This document shows positions 8,086 through 15,926 of a stretch of 32,026 nucleotides of DNA, piece by piece. Source of the DNA: Patescibacteria group bacterium (GTDB taxonomy: Bacteria > Patescibacteriota > Minisyncoccia > Minisyncoccales > Minisyncoccaceae); contig JASGMO010000001.1 in NCBI GenBank assembly GCA_030156465.1, forward strand, positions 1 to 32,026, written 5' to 3'. A program made the translations under genes and the position numbers. Every line of letters starts with the position of its first letter. Position 1 is the stretch's first letter. The notes beneath the pieces were generated by a model, which was not told the DNA's origin, made no database searches, and saw only the letters and a program-made list of their open reading frames with translations.

Positions 8086-8634
8086 ATGGAAAAGATTAAA
8101 GAAGATGTCTTGGCTTGCAAGAAATGTTCTTTATACAAAGAAAGAAATATTCCAGTCATTGGTCAAGGGAATCATAATGCTAAAATAATTTTTATAGGAG
8201 AAGCTCCTGGGGCAAAAGAAGATGCTTCGGGAGTTCCTTTTTGCGGAAGGTCCGGAGAGTTCTTAAATGAATTGCTAGATCATATTGGACTAAAAAGAGA
8301 AGATGTCTATATTACTAATATAGTTAAATGTAGGCCACCTAAAAATAGAGATCCAAAAGATAGTGAAATTGAATGTTGCAAGAATTACATTGAAAGGCAA
8401 ATTGAAAGTATTAATCCTAAGGTTATTTGTTCCCTAGGCAGGTATTCAATGAACTTTATAATGAATAATCTTGGAATAGAGAATAAAGACACAATAAGCA
8501 ATCTTCATGGGAAGGTCTTTGAAGGAAAATATATTTTTATTCCACTTTATCATCCTGCAGTGGCGATATATAATTCTAGCAAAAAAGAAGAGCTTAAAAA
8601 AGATTTTGAGATTATTAAAAAATATGTTGATTAA
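8086..8634 (+). CDS. Family 4 uracil-DNA glycosylase (Fe-S type)
   Basis: The enzyme removes uracil from DNA, starting base excision repair of deaminated cytosine. Its 182 residues hold GEAPGAKED (motif A region), the F-C-G-R-S-G-E-F-L-N segment, TNIVKCRPP, and the C-terminal HPAVAIYN motif. Cysteines C11 and C14 (CKKC), C82 (VKCRPP) and C97 or C98 (ECCKNY) match the four ligands of the [4Fe-4S] cluster in family 4 UDGs. The adjacent pair C97-C98 leaves open which one binds. The start is one base after the FKBP stop. It is one of several DNA repair genes in this window. Confidence 0.95.
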   Translation: MEKIKEDVLACKKCSLYKERNIPVIGQGNHNAKIIFIGEAPGAKEDASGVPFCGRSGEFLNELLDHIGLKREDVYITNIVKCRPPKNRDPKDSEIECCKNYIERQIESINPKVICSLGRYSMNFIMNNLGIENKDTISNLHGKVFEGKYIFIPLYHPAVAIYNSSKKEELKKDFEIIKKYVD

Positions 8635-8848
8635 GGTGAAAGCGATTGTTCTGTCAAAAGAAGATAAAGTCATTAAGAAGAGTGAGGATAGTTTTGAAGT
8701 TTTTGTTAAGGCAGAGGCACAAAGAAATATGGCCAACAAAAGAATTATAGAATTATTAGCTGAATATTTTAATTTGCCTCAGTATAAGGTTAAGATAATA
8801 AAAGGTTTTAAGGAAAGTAATAAGATTTTTGATATAAAATATGAATGA
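8624..8848 (+). CDS. DUF167 family (YggU-like) protein
   Basis: A 74-residue protein. The chosen ATG (8624) lies 11 nt inside the end of the uracil glycosylase gene and gives M-L-I-K-V-K, a normal first strand for the family; a longer open frame upstream has no family similarity. DUF167 features seen are V-x-V-K-A-x-A-Q-x-x-x-A-N-K-R-I-I-E-L-L-A and the late K-V-K-I-I-K-G region. The fold is a small alpha/beta unit of unknown function, often next to membrane or division genes. It overlaps the next gene by 8 nt. Confidence 0.85.
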   Translation: MLIKVKAIVLSKEDKVIKKSEDSFEVFVKAEAQRNMANKRIIELLAEYFNLPQYKVKIIKGFKESNKIFDIKYE

Positions 8849-9275
8849 TTATTTAATAATTAATAATGTATTGTTTTCTGCAATATTAGCATGGTTTATT
8901 GCTCAAACAATAAAGGTTTTTATTTTGGCCTATAAGCAAAAAAAGTTCAGGTGGGGGCTATATTCATCACCAGGCAACTTTCCGTCATCACATAGTGCTG
9001 TTGTTTCTGCATTGGTCGTTGGAGTTGGTATAGTAGAAGGAACTGATTCAGCTGTTTTTGCCGTTACTACAGTGTTAGCTTTTTTTATAATTTATGATGC
9101 TAAAGTCATTAGAGGTGCGGCAGGAAAACAAGCTCATTCATTAAACAAGATAATAGAGAAAATAGGAGAGGGCGATGAAGACATTGACAAACTAAAGGAA
9201 ATATTAGGACATTCATTGTTAGAAATATTAAGTGGAATTATTATTGGAATAATTTGTTCTTTATTAATTCTTTAA
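8841..9275 (+). CDS. Divergent PAP2 family (DUF212, YuiD-like) membrane protein
   Basis: This integral membrane protein has 144 residues and about four hydrophobic helices (5-27, 52-70, 73-90, 122-144). The family core is clear: GNFPSSHSAVVSAL, then I-I-Y-D-A-K-V-I-R-G-A-A-G-K-Q-A-H-S-L-N and L-G-H-S-L-L-E-I-L-S-G. These resemble the SSH and GH phosphatase motifs of PAP2 enzymes, so a lipid-phosphate phosphatase role is plausible but unproven for DUF212. Usually the segment reads Y-D-A-x-G-V-R; here it is Y-D-A-K-V-I-R. It lies two genes before uppP, another lipid-phosphate enzyme. Confidence 0.88.
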   Translation: MNDYLIINNVLFSAILAWFIAQTIKVFILAYKQKKFRWGLYSSPGNFPSSHSAVVSALVVGVGIVEGTDSAVFAVTTVLAFFIIYDAKVIRGAAGKQAHSLNKIIEKIGEGDEDIDKLKEILGHSLLEILSGIIIGIICSLLIL

Positions 9276-9276
9276 A

Positions 9277-9888
9277 ATGGACTTACCAGAAGAATATAAA
9301 AAAGGATTTAAGGATTTTTTAGGAATTAAAATTGATCTATCAAAGAGGCCATTGATTCCTAGGCCAGAGACAGAATATTGGGTTGGTTGGTTTATTAATC
9401 AAAACCATAAGAAAGGTATGAAGTGCCTTGATTTATTTTCTGGTTCAGGATGTGTCGGTGTAGCAATTTTAAAAAATATAAAAGGTTCAATTTGTCATTT
9501 TGGTGAGATTGATGATTCTTTTTTAGAACAAATTAAAATTAATTGTAGTGATATTGATAGCGATAGGTATAAAATAATTAAAACAGATATTTTCTCTGGG
9601 ATTGATGAAAAATATGATTATATTTTAGCTAATCCGCCCTATGTTGCAAAAAATAGAATTAGTGAGGTTGGTAAAGATGTATTAGAGTACGAGCCACATA
9701 TAGCTCTTTTTTCGGGAGATGATGGAATGGAAATAATTAATAAATTTATTAGTGAAGTTAAAAATTATCTAAACGATGGTGGTTATGCTATAATGGAGTT
9801 TGATCCTCAACAAAAAGATAAAATAAAAGAGGGAGAGTTTTATAAAGATCAATTTGGAGAGTATAGATTCGTAATAATTAAAAAATAA
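9277..9888 (+). CDS. PrmC/HemK-like SAM-dependent methyltransferase, short form
   Basis: PrmC methylates the glutamine of the GGQ motif in peptide release factors. This protein has R-P-L-I-P-R-P-E-T-E-Y (the PrmC hallmark before the SAM domain), the SAM-binding LDLFSGSGCVGVAIL, and the catalytic NPPY at 119-122. The C-terminal part has L-x-Y-E-P-H-I-A-L-F-S-G-D-D-G, also typical of PrmC. At 203 residues it lacks most of the usual N-terminal helical domain of about 75 residues that contacts the release factor; the ATG right after the DUF212 stop leaves only about 25 residues before the RPETE motif. The substrate is inferred; another N5-glutamine methyltransferase is possible. Confidence 0.85.
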   Translation: MDLPEEYKKGFKDFLGIKIDLSKRPLIPRPETEYWVGWFINQNHKKGMKCLDLFSGSGCVGVAILKNIKGSICHFGEIDDSFLEQIKINCSDIDSDRYKIIKTDIFSGIDEKYDYILANPPYVAKNRISEVGKDVLEYEPHIALFSGDDGMEIINKFISEVKNYLNDGGYAIMEFDPQQKDKIKEGEFYKDQFGEYRFVIIKK

Positions 9889-9889
9889 T

Positions 9890-10627
9890 ATGTGGGAACA
9901 ATTTTTATTGGGAGCGCTACAAGGTATATTTGAGTGGTTGCCAATATCAAGTCAAGGGATTGTAACTATTTTTTCCAGTTTTGCTGAAATAGAGATGAAT
10001 GCTATTAATTTTTCTTTGTTTCTTCACTCGGGAACAATGCTAGCTGTTTTGATTTTCTTTAGAAAGGATTGGATTAATTTAATTTTATTGAGGGATAAAG
10101 AATTATTAAGATTTTTTATAATCGCAAGTATTATTTCTTTGTCGTTAGGATTTGTTCTCTATAAAACAATTGGAGACATTGCTCTTGGCTCTGGACTTCT
10201 GTTCTTAATTGGTTTTGGATTACTGCTTACTTCATGGTTTCAGAAAAAGAATATTAGGTTGAATATGAATAAAGATGCTAATTATGTTCTTGTCGGATTA
10301 CTTCAAGGTCTTTCTGTAATTCCAGGAGTTTCTCGTTCTGGTTCAACTATTTTTGGATTGTCTCTTAGAGAAAGCGACCCATCAGAGATATTAAAAAGAT
10401 CATACATCCTTTCTTTGCCTGCTGTCGCTGCTTCAACGGGATATATTTTTTTAAACGATCCAACGATTTCATCTTTCCCATGGGTAGCACTATTAACAAG
10501 CTTTATCTTTGGAATGATTTCGCTTAAGATCCTTCTTGATTTTTCAAAGAAAGTTAATTTTTCTAAAATTACTATGGTTTTTGGAATACTTTGTATAATA
10601 GGAGGAATATTAGAATGGTTGGTATAG
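9890..10627 (+). CDS. uppP: Undecaprenyl-diphosphatase, variant active site
   Basis: UppP removes a phosphate from undecaprenyl diphosphate to recycle the lipid carrier for cell wall synthesis. It is a 245-residue polytopic membrane protein with about seven hydrophobic segments. Motif 1 reads Q-G-I-F-E-W-L-P-I-S-S-Q-G-I (residues 11-24) and motif 2 P-G-V-S-R-S-G-S-T. Compared with E. coli, Q11 replaces Glu17 (Q is allowed in the E/Q-x3-E motif), E15 matches Glu21, and I24 stands where His30 is found. The arginine of PGVSRSG is kept. The missing histidine makes the family assignment secure but the exact activity less certain. The gene overlaps the following AlkD-like gene by 13 nt. Confidence 0.88.
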   Translation: MWEQFLLGALQGIFEWLPISSQGIVTIFSSFAEIEMNAINFSLFLHSGTMLAVLIFFRKDWINLILLRDKELLRFFIIASIISLSLGFVLYKTIGDIALGSGLLFLIGFGLLLTSWFQKKNIRLNMNKDANYVLVGLLQGLSVIPGVSRSGSTIFGLSLRESDPSEILKRSYILSLPAVAASTGYIFLNDPTISSFPWVALLTSFIFGMISLKILLDFSKKVNFSKITMVFGILCIIGGILEWLV

Positions 10628-11295
10628 AAGAAGAATTACAAGGCAAAAAAGATCCAATTAGAGCTAAAATATTATCTCGTTTTTTTAAGACAGGAAAAGG
10701 TGAATATGGAGAAGGCGATGTCTTTTTGGGAATAGTAGTGCCCATTCAAAGAACAATTGCTAAAAAATACAAAGATATTTCTCTAAAAGAAGTTCAGAAG
10801 TTATTGAATAGCAAAATTCATGAGTATCGCTTAACAGGCCTTCTTGTATTAGTTGAAAAATATAAGGAAGACAAAGAGCTGGTTTATAATAAATATATTA
10901 AAAACTTTAGAAATATTAATAATTGGGACTTAGTTGATTTAACAGCACCTAAAATAATGGGTGATTTTTTGAAAGATAAAAAGAAAGATATCCTTTATTC
11001 GCTAGCTGTTTCTGATGATTTATGGGAAAGAAGAATATCAATTGTTGCAACTTTTGCTTTTATTAAAGATAATGATTTTAAAGATGCTCTAAAAATATCA
11101 GAGATATTGTTAAATGATAAGCATGATCTAATTCATAAGGCAGTTGGCTGGATGTTAAGGGAAGTTGGAAAAAGAGATAAGGAAGCAGAAAAAGAATTTT
11201 TGAATAAACATTATCGATTTATGCCAAGAACTATGTTAAGATATTCTATAGAGAAGTTTAGTAGAGAAGAAAAAGAATTTTATATGAAAAAGTAA
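10615..11295 (+). CDS. DNA alkylation repair protein, AlkD-like HEAT-repeat family
   Basis: AlkD-type glycosylases excise N3- and N7-alkylated purines without base flipping. The ATG at 10615 is preceded by AGGAGG at 10600-10605, one of the few good Shine-Dalgarno sites in the window, which decides the start over an upstream frame extension. The 226 residues are mostly helices. Family features are GVVVP-like GIVVPIQRTIAKKYK near 40, N-N-W-D-L-V-D (about 106-112), the L-W-E-R-R-I-S-I-V-A-T segment, and L-I-H-K-A-V-G-W-M-L-R-E-V-G-K-R. The Asp of WDLVD and the WERR region correspond to the DNA-facing catalytic groove of AlkD. It belongs to the same operon as the uracil glycosylase. Confidence 0.9.
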   Translation: MVGIEEELQGKKDPIRAKILSRFFKTGKGEYGEGDVFLGIVVPIQRTIAKKYKDISLKEVQKLLNSKIHEYRLTGLLVLVEKYKEDKELVYNKYIKNFRNINNWDLVDLTAPKIMGDFLKDKKKDILYSLAVSDDLWERRISIVATFAFIKDNDFKDALKISEILLNDKHDLIHKAVGWMLREVGKRDKEAEKEFLNKHYRFMPRTMLRYSIEKFSREEKEFYMKK

Positions 11296-11296
11296 T

Positions 11297-13663
11297 ATGA
11301 TGGAATACATATTATCATTGTCTTCGTTATTAATAGTTTTGATTTTAATTTTTCTTTTTAAAAGAAATAGAAAAATGAAAACTATAGAGCAATCATTAAA
11401 GCTTACTTTGTTTTCAGTAAAAATGAGTGGCTCAACTGCCGAAGAGCTTCGTGATTCAGGAAAACAGGAAAAGGATTGGATTAGATTGATGGAAGATTTT
11501 TATAGCTCTCTTAATTCTTTATCTAAAGACGGGCTCTTTGGAATTGACCCGTGGATCGCTTTAGAAATAGTAAAATTAAAAGAAGATATTATTTTCCATG
11601 TTGCTGTCCCCAAAAGATTTGAAAACTTTATTGAAAAATCAATATATAGCATATATCCCACAGCACAAATTGAAAAATCTGATGATTATAATATATTTTC
11701 ACCAACAGAAAATGTTTGTTGTGGATATTTAAAAACAACCAAACCATTATACCTACCAATTAAAACATATAATCAAATGGACACTGATCCATTGTCTTCA
11801 ATTACTAATATATTTACAAAACTAAAAACTAACGAAGAAGCGGCAGTTCAATTAATTATTAAAAAAGGATCTAATGGTTGGTATGAAAGAGGAAGAGCTA
11901 TTGCTAATGAAGTTGCTCAGGGAAAAAACTTTTTTCAAGCGATGGGAGCAACAAACTTTATCTCCACCATCAAGGGAAAGAGTGAGGATAAGCTAGGCGG
12001 AAATCCACCAGATGAAGAGCTGTTAAAAATACTAGGAGCTAAATTAAACAAAGACAGCTTTGAAACAAATATTAGATTGGTTGTTTCTGCGGATAACCAA
12101 ATTAGAAGTGAAAGTATATTTCTAGAAATGGCAAATTCTTTTGCTCAGTTTAGCTCTAATAAGACAAACAGTTTTAAATTGGTAAGAACTAAAAAAGGTG
12201 CATTTGATGAATTAATATATAAGTATAGTTTCCGCTTGTTTGATGAAACACAAAAAAATATTTTAGGAATAGAAGAGCTTACGAGTATATTTCATTTTCC
12301 AACACCACTAACTAAAACACCTAATATCAAAGCAGTTAAATCAAAGGTTTCTGCTCCTCCAACAAACACTCCCAAAGAAGGACTTTTATTGGGATATAAT
12401 GTCTATAGAGAAGAAAAGAAGGATATATATCTTAAGAAAGATGATAGGAGAAGGCATATGTATATTATCGGTCAAACGGGAACTGGTAAATCATCAACAT
12501 TGTCTTCAATGGTCTTGCAAGATATTAAAAATGGAGAAGGAGTGGGAATGTTAGATCCTCATGGTGACTTGATAGACGATATCTTAAGTAAAATGCCAAA
12601 AGATAGAATTGAGGACGTTGTTTTGTTTGATCCAACTAATCTTGAAAGATCAATTGGTTTAAATATGCTTGAATACGATACTCGTTTCCCTGAGCAAAAA
12701 ACATTTATTGTTAATGAGATGATTAATATTTTAGACAAGCTCTATGATTTAAGACAAACTGGTGGCCCGATGTTTGAACAATATGCAAGAAATGCCTTAA
12801 TGCTTTTGATGGACGATCCAAATGAGGTATATACATTAATGGAAGTTCCAAAAGTATTAGCTGATGCTGATTTTAGAAAAAGATTATTATCAAAATGCAA
12901 AAACTTTTTGGTTAAAGAGTTTTGGGAAAAACAAGCAGAGCAAGCAGGGGGAGAGGCGGCCCTGAAGAATATTGTTCCGTATATCGCTTCTAAATTTGAT
13001 AACTTTATTTCTAATGACTATATGAGACCAATCATTGGTCAGACAAAAAGTACCTTTAATTTTAGAGAAATAATTGATGGTAAGAAAGTATTTTTAGTTA
13101 ATTTAAGCAAGGGCAGATTGGGAGAACTTAATAGCTCTTTATTAGGATTGATTATAACAAGCAAACTATCTTTAGCTGCTTTTTCTAGGGTTGACGTTCC
13201 AGAAGATCAAAGAAATGATTTCTACCTATATATGGATGAGTTCCAAAATTTTGCAACAAATACAATCTCTACCATTCTATCAGAAGCAAGAAAGTATAGA
13301 TTGTCTTTAATAATATCTCATCAATTTATTGCTCAATTACCAGAAGAAATCAGAGATGCTGTTTTTGGAAATGTTGGAACTATTGCTTCATTTAGGGTGG
13401 GAGCAGAGGACTCTCAATTTTTAGAGAAAGAATTTGAACCAATTTTTAACAGTCAAGACCTAATGAATATAGATAACTTCAATTTCTATATTAAAATGAT
13501 GATAGACGGGCAAACTTCTAAACCATTTAACATTAAAACATATCCACCAGAGAAGGGAAATTATGATTTAGCTAATGATATTAAGGAATATTATTCTTTA
13601 ACTTATGCAAGAAGTAGACATATAGTGGATGACGAAATAATGCGCAGAAGGGTTGACATATAA
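11297..13663 (+). CDS. TraD/VirD4-like type IV secretion/conjugation ATPase
   Basis: A 788-residue protein with one N-terminal transmembrane helix (about 3-22) followed by a basic stretch, so the ATPase faces the cytoplasm. Residues 25-340 are a poorly conserved region. Then come Walker A GQTGTGKS (392-399), LDPHGDLIDDIL, FDPTN, and Walker B YLYMDEFQNF (M646, D647, E648), followed by the SEARKYRLSLIISHQF segment typical of the TraM-recognition part of TraD/TraG proteins. Such ATPases drive DNA or protein through type IV systems. No other T4SS gene is present in the window, so a role in conjugation, pilus function or DNA handling is open. It closes the 6491 operon and precedes three acidic proteins. 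Confidence 0.85.
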   Translation: MMEYILSLSSLLIVLILIFLFKRNRKMKTIEQSLKLTLFSVKMSGSTAEELRDSGKQEKDWIRLMEDFYSSLNSLSKDGLFGIDPWIALEIVKLKEDIIFHVAVPKRFENFIEKSIYSIYPTAQIEKSDDYNIFSPTENVCCGYLKTTKPLYLPIKTYNQMDTDPLSSITNIFTKLKTNEEAAVQLIIKKGSNGWYERGRAIANEVAQGKNFFQAMGATNFISTIKGKSEDKLGGNPPDEELLKILGAKLNKDSFETNIRLVVSADNQIRSESIFLEMANSFAQFSSNKTNSFKLVRTKKGAFDELIYKYSFRLFDETQKNILGIEELTSIFHFPTPLTKTPNIKAVKSKVSAPPTNTPKEGLLLGYNVYREEKKDIYLKKDDRRRHMYIIGQTGTGKSSTLSSMVLQDIKNGEGVGMLDPHGDLIDDILSKMPKDRIEDVVLFDPTNLERSIGLNMLEYDTRFPEQKTFIVNEMINILDKLYDLRQTGGPMFEQYARNALMLLMDDPNEVYTLMEVPKVLADADFRKRLLSKCKNFLVKEFWEKQAEQAGGEAALKNIVPYIASKFDNFISNDYMRPIIGQTKSTFNFREIIDGKKVFLVNLSKGRLGELNSSLLGLIITSKLSLAAFSRVDVPEDQRNDFYLYMDEFQNFATNTISTILSEARKYRLSLIISHQFIAQLPEEIRDAVFGNVGTIASFRVGAEDSQFLEKEFEPIFNSQDLMNIDNFNFYIKMMIDGQTSKPFNIKTYPPEKGNYDLANDIKEYYSLTYARSRHIVDDEIMRRRVDI

Positions 13664-13718
13664 ATCAAATAATTTAGAATATAGTTAAGTTTAATATAAT
13701 TAGTTAATATATATAAGT

Positions 13719-15227
13719 ATGGAAAATAAAAATAAGCCCGAAACTTGGGAGATTGATGAAGTAATAGGATCTGAAGATGCTGAATCAAACAAGGAAAAAT
13801 TAGATATGCCTGAGACATTTGAAATTAATGATGATGGGACAATTAGAGAGAAAAGAGAAAAAACCTTAGAAGAAAAAGAAGAAAGTGTTGAAGAAAAAGA
13901 AAGCAATGGATCAGCTGAAGAAATCAATTTAATATTTTCTGATATTGAGAATTATAATAAGAAATACCAAGAAACTAGTCAAAAAGAAGAAAAAAGACAG
14001 GGTCTTTGGGCTAAGTTGACTGGAGGAAAAGCAAAAGAAACAGAAGAAATAAAATCTCGCGAGAAAGAAGCACAAGAGATATATAAAAGACTAGAAGAAA
14101 TTGAGGAGAAGTATCCTGATGTTTTTGAAAAACAAAGAAAAGAGCTTATAGAAATATTTAGGAAGGAAGCAGGAGAGATAGCTGAAAAAAGAGCAGAGAA
14201 GGTTGATGAGGCAATAGAAGGACTAAATGAGGAAACAAGCAAAGAAATAGAAAAAGTTAATAAAGAAAAGCCCGGCCTTTTTGAGAGAATATCAGCAAGG
14301 TTTAAGAAAAATGGTCTTGAAATTGTTATAGCATTGTCCTTGCTTGCTATGTTAGCTGCTATGCCAAGAGAAAATGCATTAGAGCTTATCACTAGCGGTA
14401 GAATAAAATCATTTTTGCCTATAGAATATGCTAACCTTGGTTTGATAGCGAGCACGGCTGCTGTTTTGAAAATAGCGAACAGTGACTTTATTACAAGAAA
14501 TATTAGAAAATATTTTGGAGACAAAACTTTAAAAGAAACCAAAGAAGAACAAGAAGATTTACCTACTTCAATTGATGGGTCATCTGATGAAAAAGTAACA
14601 GAGGGTACTGTTGGAGAAGTTGAACCCGAAGCATCAAAAGATGATGTAGAGGGGGAAGGGGTAGAAGTAGAGAAAACAAAAAAGAAAAAGAAAGAACCCA
14701 AAAACAAAAAATACGATAAGTCATTTAATCAAGTTGCTGGATCTGCAGAATACCAAGAAGCATTTAGAAAATATCAAGAAGAAGGAGATTCTGAAGTAGA
14801 AGAAAACAGTGAAGAATCTTTAGAAAAAAAAGATGAGAACAAAAAATACGATAAGTCATCTAATCAAGTTGCTGGATCTGCAGAATACCAAGAAGCATTT
14901 AGAAAACATCAGGAAGAAGGAGAAGATGAAGAAACTCAAGAGGAGATAGATCAAGAAAGAAGGTCAGGAGGCGACTATGAAGAACCTTCAAGTGAAAAAG
15001 AAAGCTTAATTACTGAAAAAGAATTGGAAATTCTTAATTTTATTAAAAATAAGGTTGCTAAAGGAGAAGAAGCAGAATTAAAGTTCAAGGGAGATTTCGG
15101 TTGGTATGCTACTGACATTAAAGAGGAAAAGGGTAAGAGGCCAATGATTTCAATAAGAAAGAAACAAGGAAATGATGCAAAGGTTATAAATGTTGATTTA
15201 AGTAAAATAGAAAAGGCAAAAAAATAA
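13719..15227 (+). CDS. Hypothetical acidic repeat protein with central membrane segment
   Basis: I do not recognise this 502-residue protein. Residues 1-190 are very rich in Glu and Lys and should be disordered or coiled coil (KSREKEAQEIYKRLEEIEEK and similar). A hydrophobic segment starts near 199 (LEIVIALSLLAMLAAM), with a second weaker one near 236-256. Residues 270-425 are acidic and hold two copies of a unit of about 28 residues (KKYDKS-x-NQVAGSAEYQEA...). The C-terminal 70 residues are compact and mixed charge, with a GDFGWYATDI segment. It follows the TraD-like ATPase by 55 nt of AT-rich sequence with TATAAT at 13695-13700 and TAATAT at 13705-13710 (8 nt before the ATG). It may be a surface or envelope protein; function unknown. 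Confidence 0.75.
   Translation: MENKNKPETWEIDEVIGSEDAESNKEKLDMPETFEINDDGTIREKREKTLEEKEESVEEKESNGSAEEINLIFSDIENYNKKYQETSQKEEKRQGLWAKLTGGKAKETEEIKSREKEAQEIYKRLEEIEEKYPDVFEKQRKELIEIFRKEAGEIAEKRAEKVDEAIEGLNEETSKEIEKVNKEKPGLFERISARFKKNGLEIVIALSLLAMLAAMPRENALELITSGRIKSFLPIEYANLGLIASTAAVLKIANSDFITRNIRKYFGDKTLKETKEEQEDLPTSIDGSSDEKVTEGTVGEVEPEASKDDVEGEGVEVEKTKKKKKEPKNKKYDKSFNQVAGSAEYQEAFRKYQEEGDSEVEENSEESLEKKDENKKYDKSSNQVAGSAEYQEAFRKHQEEGEDEETQEEIDQERRSGGDYEEPSSEKESLITEKELEILNFIKNKVAKGEEAELKFKGDFGWYATDIKEEKGKRPMISIRKKQGNDAKVINVDLSKIEKAKK
14703..14787 (+). repeat. 85-bp direct repeat, copy 1
   Basis: First copy of an in-frame duplication inside the acidic protein gene. It matches copy 2 at 14838-14922 at all but three positions (ttt/tct, tat/cat, caa/cag). 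Confidence 0.9.
14838..14922 (+). repeat. 85-bp direct repeat, copy 2
   Basis: Second copy, offset by 135 nt (45 codons). Two of the three differences change the amino acid (F to S, Y to H). The near identity at silent positions points to a recent duplication. Confidence 0.9.
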
Positions 15228-15245
15228 TTAATTAAAAATACAAAA

Positions 15246-15548
15246 ATGGAAAAAGAAATTATAAACAAATGTGAAAGTATAATGGAAGAGATGAGTCTTA
15301 GTGCTCTTAGCGATGAAAAGAAGCAAGAAATTATGGAAAAAATGGCGGGTCTTGTTTGTGATAGAATAATATTAAAATTAATGGAAAGAATTAGCGATGT
15401 AGAAGTTGATGAAGCTAATGAAATAATGACTGGCGAAGATGAAGATAGGCAACTAGAATTCTTGAGAATTAAAATGCCTGATTTCAATGACATCTTAGAT
15501 GAAGAAATAAATGCCGTTAAGTCAGAAATATTAAAAAATATTGACTAA
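15246..15548 (+). CDS. Small acidic helical protein, possibly DUF5663 type
   Basis: A 100-residue, strongly acidic and probably all-helical protein. The layout is a helix with S-D-E-K-K-Q-E-I-M-E-K-M, then A-G-L-V-C-D-R-I-I-L-K-L-M-E-R-I, an acidic turn (TGEDEDRQLEFL), and K-M-P-D-F-N-D-I-L-D-E-E-I. This arrangement resembles the short CPR-type proteins grouped as DUF5663, but I recall that family only loosely. Function is unknown. It overlaps the next gene by one base (TAATG) and follows the acidic repeat protein by 18 nt, so the three probably form one unit. Confidence 0.7.
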   Translation: MEKEIINKCESIMEEMSLSALSDEKKQEIMEKMAGLVCDRIILKLMERISDVEVDEANEIMTGEDEDRQLEFLRIKMPDFNDILDEEINAVKSEILKNID

Positions 15549-15889
15549 TGGAGAATAAAGAAAAAATACCTGAAAGCAGTTTTGAAAATATTGAGAGGAA
15601 AGAGGTGGCTCCTTCTTCATCTTTTGAAAAACCACAAGAAAAGAAGGCAGAAAAAAGTATAGATGAAATAGTTGAAAAGAATTTTGATATTCCAGAAGAC
15701 GAAGAAAAAAGCTCAGTAGAAGAAGGTATTAGCCAAGAGCAAAAAGAAGTAATGATTAAAATTAAAGAATCTCAAGGGGCAAGCATAGGGAAAATATCAG
15801 GAATTATTAATAAAATAAAAAAGAAGTTTTCTCCTCATGGGGTAGACGATTATCACGATCAACTCACTAAGAGAAAGGATGACCAATAA
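15548..15889 (+). CDS. Hypothetical protein, acidic N-terminus and basic C-terminus
   Basis: A 113-residue protein without recognisable family. Residues 1-65 are low-complexity and acidic with repeated S-S-F-E; residues 66-113 are basic (INKIKKKFSPHG...). No membrane segment or signal is present. The start codon overlaps the stop of the preceding gene, and the stop codon falls inside the loop of a terminator hairpin. With the two genes before it, it makes a small set of acidic proteins next to the TraD-like ATPase. It is short and compositionally biased, but the translational coupling supports expression. Confidence 0.6.
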   Translation: MENKEKIPESSFENIERKEVAPSSSFEKPQEKKAEKSIDEIVEKNFDIPEDEEKSSVEEGISQEQKEVMIKIKESQGASIGKISGIINKIKKKFSPHGVDDYHDQLTKRKDDQ

Positions 15890-15908
15890 TGGTCATTTCT
15901 TCTTTTTT
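15877..15908 (+). terminator. Intrinsic terminator ending the acidic-protein unit
   Basis: ATGACC (15879-15884), loop AATAAT, GGTCAT (15891-15896), extendable by two G-T pairs, then TTCTTCTTTTTT. The stop codon TAA (15887-15889) is in the loop. The stem is short, so efficiency may be moderate. Confidence 0.55.
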
Positions 15909-15912
15909 GAGG

Positions 15913-15918
15913 TATAAT
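15913..15918 (+). promoter_or_regulatory. -10 box of the helicase-nuclease gene, leaderless geometry
   Basis: TATAAT ends 8 nt before the ATG at 15927. The -35 position is weak, as at uvrB, and also overlaps the preceding terminator. Confidence 0.6.
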
Positions 15919-15926
15919 CAATTATT

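Noticed and set aside
8507..8623. N-terminal extension of the DUF167 frame within the uracil glycosylase gene
   Set aside because: The extension has no family similarity; the ATG at 8624 fits the DUF167 N-terminus.
13979..14707. Long open frame on the minus strand opposite the acidic repeat protein (242 codons)
   Set aside because: It is Ser/Phe-rich low complexity, as expected from the complement of Glu/Lys-rich codons; no family similarity and no promoter or start context.
14703..14922. Repeat considered as a CRISPR or mobile element signature
   Set aside because: Only two copies, in frame, inside a coding region, with codon-level divergence. No spacer structure.
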